Notes under the pieces: generated by a model
What the model was told of the DNA's origin: nothing
The model's input: the letters and a program-made list of their open reading frames with translations, nothing else
Database searches by the model: none
Shown here: positions 57,628 through 64,000 of the stretch, in pieces
Numbering within the stretch: the stretch's first letter is position 1
Layout: every line of letters starts with the position of its first letter
Program-made: the position numbers and the translations under genes
Assembly (NCBI GenBank): GCA_001632435.1
Contig: KV424003.1
Coordinates: 65,156-129,155 of the forward strand
Origin: Calocera cornea HHB12733
Taxonomy: Eukaryota; Basidiomycota; Dacrymycetes; Dacrymycetales; Dacrymycetaceae
DNA: 64,000 nt
Direction of reading: 5' to 3'

Positions 57628-58676
57628 ACTGCAGCCTCTCCTGCATCAAGAAATCAGATTTAGAGTGTCTCTCGATGTAGATATGCCGTTTGATCCATGT
57701 AGTTGTCGAGCAGATGAGTGTCCCTGGCCGTCTGTCAAGGAAGGATATCACCCTTGATTGCCGTAACACCTTCGCACGTAGGCAGTAAACGAATTACGTA
57801 GTTCGGAGCGCAGACTCAGGTGCACACAGCGCCACGCTGCGTGCCGAGATGTTACCGCTGCAACGAGATGCGGGCAGGCACGGACATTCGCAGCTGCTAT
57901 GTCCCCTATATGGTGCTGCCGCCGGAACAATGGTTCGCGAAGAGGGAAGAAGCTACCACCATGTGATTCCAAAGATTGCAGAGATTCATCTGACACGGCA
58001 GGTTCAGCCACTCATCAGGGGAATGTTCTCGGCATTACCCCCAGCATCCACAGCAGCCCTCGTTCTTGGCAGTTGCATTTGAAGATCTGCCGCCCCTGAT
58101 GTCAGTACTGATAGCGTATCGGCCACCCCGCGCGGGATTGACGAAGGCGCACCGTATCACCCGTATCCTCTACCCTTCTCCACGCCAGACAATCCAGAGG
58201 GTCGAAACATGAATCGCTCAGAGTCAGATTCCAAGCTGGCAGAGCCAGCTTTCACTACGAATGGCCTGGCTACGTATCCTCCATGTAATGTTTCAAGCTG
58301 GCGCGACGAGACTTGCGGCGCATAGGCCCTGGGTGTCATGGTGAGGAGTGAGTTTAGGACACGATGCGGCCCAGCGGCCTTAAGACCAAGACATGTGTAG
58401 CCGCCTCGCTATTCTAGAGCTACGGCCCACTCTCTACCTCACTCGCACTCACCAGCAATGAGCGGTGCATTGACCTCCGGTCCTGCGGCGGGTTGCCGAC
58501 TTGTCAGTCTGGTAGAGCGGGCGTGCGTATTTAAGAGTCCTCGCTCGCTCCCCTCGCTGAGATAACTACACCACTAATTACCCCTGCACTCGTATATTCA
58601 GACCGAATCCACTAATCCGACGTCGACTGGTCGACGTTCTCACCCACGTTCTCTCTTCCTACTACACTTCACCGAA
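57628..58676. other. Intergenic region
   Basis: About 1.05 kb between the acyltransferase stop and the small unknown gene. It contains short, unrelated open frames only. The last 150 bases have a TATA-like element and a pyrimidine-rich leader. Confidence 0.5.
58528..58534 (+). promoter_or_regulatory. TATA-like element of the 58677 gene
   Basis: TATTTAA about 143 bases upstream of the start codon. Confidence 0.35.
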
Positions 58677-59324
58677 ATGGCCCCAAGCCGCCGGCGGCTT
58701 CGCCTTGAACATCTCCCAGGACGGCCCTATCGAATCTACTCTGCGGGTGGCATCTTTCCCCCTACAGGCCCGATTGGTGGGTGGATCGATATCCTGCACC
58801 CCGACGTTTATATGTCAGATCTCATCGAATTCGTTGAGGTAAGCAGCGCTTCAGAAAATCCCCCAGTCGGCGGCGATCTTGACATGTTTCCTCAGCATCA
58901 TAGCATTCTCATCCCCCCCACACCGAATGGCGTCGTATTGACTGCTGCAGACTACCGTTATGCGATTGAGGCTCACCGTTGGAGAATTTGGAACAGAGGT
59001 ACCCAGTACACTCCTTCAACGCAAGCCCTTTCAATTCTCCCCAATGATAGCGGACTTACATCAGTTCCCAACAGGAGGCCAATGACTACCCGTCGACGCC
59101 GCAACATTCGACGCCGGGAGAAGACCCCGCCGCAAGCTGGACTGAACACCCCGTCCCATTTCGGAAGTCGGGCGAGCTCTCGTCGGAGCTCTGCTGAGTC
59201 GTCACACATGCCCACGCCCCTGCCGCCTCCATCTCGTAGACCGAGCCGTCTTCCAACAGTCCCAACCCCCCCGCTTCCGGCGGTCCCACCAATCGTTCAT
59301 GCCGCGCCCCGTACCCTAGCGTAG
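58677..59324 (+). CDS. Unrecognised small basic protein, 215 aa
   Basis: Open frame from ATG 58677 (CGAAATGGCC context, pyrimidine-rich leader) to TAG 59322. I do not recognise it. The first 105 residues look globular (RPYRIYSAGGIFPPTGPIGG, LTAADYRYAIEAHRWRIW). The C-terminal half is Arg/Ser/Pro-rich and probably disordered (RRRRNIRRREKTPP). A perfect GTAAGC...CTCAG pair at 58839-58895 encloses 57 bases without a stop, so an optional intron would remove 19 residues. It ends 258 bases from the stop of an oppositely oriented retrotransposon, whose LTR may have replaced its original 3' flank. Confidence 0.5.
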   Translation: MAPSRRRLRLEHLPGRPYRIYSAGGIFPPTGPIGGWIDILHPDVYMSDLIEFVEVSSASENPPVGGDLDMFPQHHSILIPPTPNGVVLTAADYRYAIEAHRWRIWNRGTQYTPSTQALSILPNDSGLTSVPNRRPMTTRRRRNIRRREKTPPQAGLNTPSHFGSRASSRRSSAESSHMPTPLPPPSRRPSRLPTVPTPPLPAVPPIVHAAPRTLA

Positions 59325-59350
59325 AACGCAGGACGGAGCGGGAGATGGTT

Positions 59351-59585
59351 GTACGAGTGTGGATTAGCCCGTAGGAGACGGGACACGTCAAAATCTGTAC
59401 GGACCCTACGCCACTCTACAGGGGCGTCCGGTACTCTCTTGTACGCTACCGTACCCTATGGTACTCTACTGCACTCTACTGACGACTACCATCCGGATAC
59501 CAGGACATACAGCACAGTACCAGCGTAATACCGGCACAGTACAGGACAGTACCAGGCCATCCGGTATCCTCTTGGTACTCCGTCA
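59351..59585 (-). repeat. Probable 3' LTR segment dense in GTAC
   Basis: About 235 bases that contain roughly ten GTAC tetramers, mostly as GGTACT or AGTACC, plus CCGGATACC/GGTATCCGG-type inverted words. This lies directly downstream of the polypurine tract and so should be LTR. The left limit is not defined. Confidence 0.5.
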
Positions 59586-62500
59586 CCCTCCCTCAAGTGG
59601 TATACCGGTCTGCTCGCCTCTGATACCCAGCATGGAGGTGAACCTCTCAAGTTTCGTACGTCCAAGTGCTTTGGTGAACACGTCTGCAATCATACTGTCT
59701 GTCTGGCAGTATTCGACATGCATTGTCTTATCGTTCACGACCTGGCGGATATAGTGGAATCTGACGTCGATATGCTTCATCCTTGCATGGTACGTAGCAT
59801 CCTTGGAGAGTACAATAGCGCCCTGATTATCGCAATAGAGCGTTGTAGGGTGCTGTATGGCGTCGGATGGGAACAGTTCAGCTGTGAGCTGGCGGAGCCA
59901 CAGTAACTCCTTGGTAGCATGTGTGAGTGCCACGTACTCAGCCTCGGTGCTTGATAGGCTGATAATTGGTTGCTTTTTAGAACTCCATGAGATCGTACCG
60001 CATCCAAGGAAGAACACATATCCTGCTATTGAGTGCCTGTGGGGCTGGCTTGCCCAATCGGAATCCGAGTACCCGATGATGCTATTGTCGGACTTGGTAT
60101 CACCCAGTACTAGTCCGTACTCTGCAGTACTCTTCAGGTACTGGAAAACACGAGTGAGTGCTTTCATATGGCTCGTGTGTGGTTTCTCGAGGAATTGCGA
60201 CAGGTATGTGGTTGCGTACTGTATGTCCGGCCGTGTCATGATTGCTGCATACATGAGAGCTCCGAGTCCTAGGCGATACTGTGCGTGTTGACTTGTTGTG
60301 AGTACCATTGGCGATAACGCTGGCGAGTTGTAACTGAGATCCAATCCAGCTTCCATCGGTGTTGCCACTGGAGCTGCAGTCTCAAGTCCCATACGTGCAA
60401 CAATGTCCTCAATATATGTCTTCTGGTTGAGTGTAATGGTACGCTCTTTCCGATTTCGCGTGATATGGATGCCAAGTAGCCAGTTGATGTTACCAAGGTC
60501 TACAAGCTCGAAGTGCTTGTTCATGTCCGATACAAGTGCAGCAATTTGTTGCTCGTCTGGCGATATCATGGTGAAATCATCTGTAGCGACTCCAACAATG
60601 ACATACTGGGTCGGATCTGGCTGTATTCGGTAGAACACTGCAGTATCCGCTTGTGCGACCTTGAAGCCTAGCATCTCGAATGTCTTCCGTAAGTGCTGGT
60701 ACCAGAGTCGTCCACCTTGCTTAGTACCATATAGGCCTTTATTCAGCTTTGCTACCAGGCGTCTACCGGTCCAATCTCTGCTCGCTTTGGCAAAGTCCTC
60801 ATTGAACTCCTCGTATCTTGGCGGTAATTCCATGTAGACGTCCTCGGTCATTGGTGCATTCAGGTATGCATTCTTCACATCTGCTTGTCGGATCACGTCA
60901 TCTCGGATTGCAGCCATTGCCAGGAGTACTCGTTGGGTGGTTGGTTTCACAACTGGTGCGTATGTCTCATGGTAGTCTATTCCATGACGCTGAGTGTATC
61001 CGCGGGCAACAAGTCTGGACTTGTACTTTGCGATATTTCCGTGCTCGTCTCGCTTGATCCGGAATGCGTATCGACTGCTTACGATGTTCACGTTTGGTGG
61101 TGCTTCGAGAATGGTCCACGTTCCGAGTTTCTCAATCTGTTCGAGTTCGGCCTTCACGCTTGCGCGCCATTCTTCGCCTTCACCATCTGGTCGGGCAAGT
61201 GCCTCGTCCAGTGTATTTGGTTCTCCACCGTAGTTGGCGGTAGCGGCAACTTCAGCATATGGTAGGTTGACTTCGAATCCGGCATCTTCGATGAGTGCCT
61301 GTAGCTCAGTCTCGGACAGTTCAGCAGTGGCTCCAGCAAGGTTACGGTATCGTCCTGGTGTGTACCCGGTATTCCGCTTGCCTCGTCCATAATTCTCATT
61401 TGCAGGTATCAGTCCGTCACTCCGGTGCAATTGGCGTTGAGTCTCAGGCAGTATGGCCGGGTCTGGCTCAGTCTGGTGCTCTATGGTGGAATCCGGTGCA
61501 GTACTGAGGTCGGGTGGATTGATATCTTCATCCCCTCCCTCAATCGTCACGGACTCGGTCTCCGGTGACATTAGAGCCTCTTTGGTGGGATACATATCTC
61601 TTTCGACTGTTACCCTTCGCTTTCCGGGCCAGTAAATGCGATAACCCTTTGATTCTTCATCAAAGCCAAGGAATCGGCCTTCAATGGCTTGCTGTTCGAG
61701 CTTGCTTGCGTTCAGATTCTTCACCCATACTTTGGCGCCAAAAGCAAGCATGCCCGCAAGGTTGGGTTTATGCCCGGTAGCGGCCTCATATGGTGTGGTA
61801 CCACTTGGTAAGTGTCTGGTAGTGGTCCGGTTTCGTATGTATGCGGCATGACGGAGTGCTTCGGCCCATAGAAATTTGGGTAGTCCGGATGCCTCCAATA
61901 TAGCTCGCATGTCTGCAACAAGAATCCGGTTCATTGTCTCCGCTGCACCGTTGGACTGTGGTGAATCATGTGTAGTGAGGTGTCGAACGGTTCCTTCCTT
62001 TTTGAGGTAAGCCTCAAACTCCTTGGAGGTATACTCTCCGCCTCGGTCTGAACCAAAGATGGTGATGCCACGTTCATTCCGGTGCTTTTTCACCCAAGCA
62101 CTGTAGTGTTGGTATGATTTGAGAGCATCGGACTTCTGGGGTAAGAAGTCAAGTCGGACTTCACGGCTGAATGAGTCGACGAGTACGTGCATGTATCGTG
62201 CTCCGCCGAGAGATTCGACCTCGCTTGGTCCCCACAGATCTGCATTGATCTTTGCGCCATAGTGGTCGGAGCGTATGTTTTTGCTCACTTTGGGGAATGG
62301 AAGACGGATTGCTTTGGACTTGATGCATGTATCACAATGCTCGCTCATAGAGCTGGGATCAATCCGTAGACCATGAACAGCGCCTGTTGCAATCATATCC
62401 TTGATTGTAGAGAATCCGATGTGATTGAGGATCTCGTGAGCCTTTGAGAGTGACATGGAATGGGCCGTAGTCGATATGGCTGCAGTCGGTGACTGGATCT

Positions 62501-63827
62501 TGTACCCAGGTGCTACCCGGTAGAGTCCATCTTTGAGCGGTATTCGTCCGACAATGGTACGGTTGGGACGTGGTGTGTATACGGTGCATTCTCCGTCCTC
62601 CGTGACAGTCTTGAATCCCTTACGGTCGAGTATAGGGACTGATATCATGGTATATGCCGTGCCCGGTGTGTACAGTGCCTTCTGTAATGTGACGGTAGTC
62701 GCGGGTTTGCCTTTGCCCATTGGTAGGGACAACTTCACGTCACCCTGCCCAACTGCGCTGAATGCATGTCCATCAGCCGAAGTGATTGGTATTGGCTCTA
62801 TTGCGTGGTAGTTGATGTACAGCGCTTGGTCGGGGCATATGTGTATGCTTGCTCCAGAATCGAGTATAACACCACGGTAGATGTCTGTACTCTCTGGTAC
62901 TGTGTCGGACGATGCAGTAGTAGGCTGGATGGCAGTCATAGTGAGTGCGACATTGCCATTGTTGGATACGGCAGTAGCTCCGGTCGTAGACTTCTTGAAA
63001 CGAAAGTGTTTGGGGGCATTGCCCTCCTTTGGTCCGCCCGGTGCCCAGCAATCAGCGAGAAGGTGTCCGTCACGGTTGCAGTTTGTACAGTGTTTGTCGG
63101 ACTTGGGCTTATTGGTTTTCTTGGTACCGTATGATTTCGCTTTGAATCGAGATTCGGCTGCAAGTGCTGCGTTGGACTGTGCCTGATCGGCCTCTTTCTC
63201 TGAAGTGCGTCGGTCATATTCCTCGTAGATCGCAGATACAATCATATCCGGTGTGAGCTTGACGGATGGGTTGGTAGGACGCAGCGCTCGGACTGCGTTC
63301 TCCAGTACTCGGATCGCGTCTCGGTAGGATGGGTGTGCAAGTCGTATGCGGGTAATGAATAGCTCGTCATCGACCTTATCACCCATTTGCGCCAATCGGT
63401 CACGGTAGGTGTACATCTCGGATACGGTCTCGCGCGGATTCTGGTCATCATTACATCGTATATCCTGCATACGTCGGTGCATGGTAGATATCGTGTCGAA
63501 GCCTTTATTCTCGTGCATAGCCGATAGTTGTACCCATAGTTCGTGAGCCGTAGGAGCATCCTTGACTTGAATGAGTGTCGTTGGGCTGATTGTCATGTAG
63601 ACAATCTCTCGGATGGATGCCTCTTTTGCTCGGTATTTCTCCCAAGCCTCCTCTAGCTTGTCCGCCTCCTCTTCTGACAGTACGACCTCTCTGGACTCCT
63701 CTGTACCGCTCTGACGCTCCATGCTGGTAGTCATAGTAGTGGTTGGGATGATCTTGTAGTACGTATTGTCTCGGATGACAAAGCTCTGGGGTGGTTTGAC
63801 TGAACCACGGACATGTCTGCCCAGCAT
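59583..63827 (-). CDS. Ty1/copia Gag-Pol polyprotein, intact frame, 1414 aa
   Basis: Single uninterrupted frame; all enzymatic domains are present. Gag region to about 240; zinc knuckle CTNCNRDGHLLADC (about 247-260); protease DSGAS (about 323); integrase HHCC zinc site (HEILNH ... CDTC, about 464-501); integrase core Asp about 530 (NADLWGP), Asp about 594 (GSDRGGEY) and Glu about 630 (SNGAAETMNR); reverse transcriptase with YAPVVKPTTQR, QADVKNAYLNAP and the catalytic pair in VGVATDDFTM (about 1083); RNase H with GYSDSDWA, SSTEAEYVA and YCDNQGA. It ends GRTKLERFTSMLGIRGEQTG and a Gly-rich tail. The usual Y-V-D-D of copia reads A-T-D-D, keeping both aspartates. No stop or frameshift, so it may be recently active. 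A Met about 30 residues in (MTTSMERQSG) is an alternative start. Confidence 0.93.
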   Translation of the reverse strand: MLGRHVRGSVKPPQSFVIRDNTYYKIIPTTTMTTSMERQSGTEESREVVLSEEEADKLEEAWEKYRAKEASIREIVYMTISPTTLIQVKDAPTAHELWVQLSAMHENKGFDTISTMHRRMQDIRCNDDQNPRETVSEMYTYRDRLAQMGDKVDDELFITRIRLAHPSYRDAIRVLENAVRALRPTNPSVKLTPDMIVSAIYEEYDRRTSEKEADQAQSNAALAAESRFKAKSYGTKKTNKPKSDKHCTNCNRDGHLLADCWAPGGPKEGNAPKHFRFKKSTTGATAVSNNGNVALTMTAIQPTTASSDTVPESTDIYRGVILDSGASIHICPDQALYINYHAIEPIPITSADGHAFSAVGQGDVKLSLPMGKGKPATTVTLQKALYTPGTAYTMISVPILDRKGFKTVTEDGECTVYTPRPNRTIVGRIPLKDGLYRVAPGYKIQSPTAAISTTAHSMSLSKAHEILNHIGFSTIKDMIATGAVHGLRIDPSSMSEHCDTCIKSKAIRLPFPKVSKNIRSDHYGAKINADLWGPSEVESLGGARYMHVLVDSFSREVRLDFLPQKSDALKSYQHYSAWVKKHRNERGITIFGSDRGGEYTSKEFEAYLKKEGTVRHLTTHDSPQSNGAAETMNRILVADMRAILEASGLPKFLWAEALRHAAYIRNRTTTRHLPSGTTPYEAATGHKPNLAGMLAFGAKVWVKNLNASKLEQQAIEGRFLGFDEESKGYRIYWPGKRRVTVERDMYPTKEALMSPETESVTIEGGDEDINPPDLSTAPDSTIEHQTEPDPAILPETQRQLHRSDGLIPANENYGRGKRNTGYTPGRYRNLAGATAELSETELQALIEDAGFEVNLPYAEVAATANYGGEPNTLDEALARPDGEGEEWRASVKAELEQIEKLGTWTILEAPPNVNIVSSRYAFRIKRDEHGNIAKYKSRLVARGYTQRHGIDYHETYAPVVKPTTQRVLLAMAAIRDDVIRQADVKNAYLNAPMTEDVYMELPPRYEEFNEDFAKASRDWTGRRLVAKLNKGLYGTKQGGRLWYQHLRKTFEMLGFKVAQADTAVFYRIQPDPTQYVIVGVATDDFTMISPDEQQIAALVSDMNKHFELVDLGNINWLLGIHITRNRKERTITLNQKTYIEDIVARMGLETAAPVATPMEAGLDLSYNSPALSPMVLTTSQHAQYRLGLGALMYAAIMTRPDIQYATTYLSQFLEKPHTSHMKALTRVFQYLKSTAEYGLVLGDTKSDNSIIGYSDSDWASQPHRHSIAGYVFFLGCGTISWSSKKQPIISLSSTEAEYVALTHATKELLWLRQLTAELFPSDAIQHPTTLYCDNQGAIVLSKDATYHARMKHIDVRFHYIRQVVNDKTMHVEYCQTDSMIADVFTKALGRTKLERFTSMLGIRGEQTGIPLEGG

Positions 63828-64000
63828 GCTGAAAGGGCCTTGGATAATGCCCTCACTAATTGACCTTCTTCAGGGGGAGCACCGCAGGATACTGTTAAGA
63901 CCGTTCTATATTGCAAGAGACGTCTAGATACAGCACTAGGAAGGTGGCCGCAGGGAAGGAAGAAGATAGAGAACGAAGGGGACGGAGAATGACAGAAAAT

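Larger units (their letters stand above)
59325..64000 (-). mobile_element. Ty1/copia LTR retrotransposon, 5' part beyond the window
   Basis: Contains one long polyprotein frame (listed separately) with domain order gag, protease, integrase, reverse transcriptase, RNase H, which defines Ty1/copia (Pseudoviridae-type). On the element's strand a purine tract (GAGGGAGGG, 59586-59594) sits at the end of the frame, and the TG of the TGA stop would be the first bases of a 3' LTR, as expected for a polypurine tract next to LTR TG. The other LTR end cannot be fixed here, and the 5' LTR is not recognisable in the 173 bases right of the frame, so it must lie further right. The lower boundary given is approximate. 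Confidence 0.85.

Noticed and set aside
58490..58540. A-box-like GTCTGGTAGAGCGGG resembling a tRNA start.
   Set aside because: No B box follows within 60 bases.
58677..59324. That the small unknown gene is an antisense ORF belonging to the retrotransposon.
   Set aside because: It has its own TATA-like element and leader outside the likely LTR and no similarity to element proteins; a host gene is simpler. Not excluded.

Overview
The window reads as nuclear DNA of a filamentous basidiomycete, most likely an Agaricomycete (mushroom or polypore). Coding regions are GC-rich. Genes are cut by many short introns of about 45-65 nt with GTRNGY-type donors and CAG/TAG acceptors. Exons can be tiny (10-24 nt). 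The families present (CAP59/CMT1-type GT69 mannosyltransferase, CAP64-like protein, fungal APH-like kinase fold, divergent F-box proteins, Ste6-type ABC exporter, Ty1/copia element) are typical of that group. Gene models were spliced by eye; for each complete spliced model the exon lengths add up to whole codons.

Layout. 1-3.7 kb: end of EMC2 (+), a SANT-domain ZZZ3-like protein (-), a riboflavin-type deaminase (-), and the eEF1A chaperone PBDC1/Chp1 (+), the last two divergent. 3.7-12.5 kb: a very sparse region with one intronless Ser/Pro-rich gene of unknown function (8488-10014), flanked by repeat-bearing gene-free DNA. 12.5-17.1 kb: ribosomal protein eS30 (+), GPI mannosyltransferase 2 (-), an F-box/LRR-like protein (+). 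17.5-20.8 kb: an unrecognised 1069-residue low-complexity protein (-). 21233-22037 is an 805-base assembly gap that swallows the 3' end of a GT69 capsule-type mannosyltransferase (-), which is divergent from a CAP64-like SGNH-fold membrane protein (+). 27.5-31.4 kb: a monocarboxylate-type MFS transporter and an internally deleted second copy. 31.7-47.2 kb: NADP-glutamate dehydrogenase (-), cytochrome P450 (-), Ste6-type ABC exporter (-), AKR7-type aldo/keto reductase (-), APH-fold protein with a damaged catalytic loop (+). 47.6-52.7 kb: an F-box protein (-) divergent from the 75-kDa subunit of complex I (+). 53-58.6 kb: decayed-looking DNA around an intact BAHD-type acyltransferase (+). 58.7-64 kb: a small unknown gene (+) and an apparently intact Ty1/copia retrotransposon (-) running off the right edge.

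Most genes are unrelated housekeeping or metabolic genes, as is usual for a fungal chromosome arm. Functional grouping is convincing only for the divergent GT69/CAP64-like pair, which shares about 500 bp of promoter and both of whose products look like type II membrane proteins of a surface-glycan pathway. The P450, MFS, reductase and BAHD genes are spread over 30 kb, are separated by primary-metabolism genes and lack a synthase, so I do not call a metabolite cluster. The best leads for something undescribed are the lost active-site residues in the APH-like and CAP64-like proteins, the two unrecognised proteins at 8.5 and 17.5 kb, the internally deleted MFS copy, and the GTAC-dense terminal region of the retroelement.
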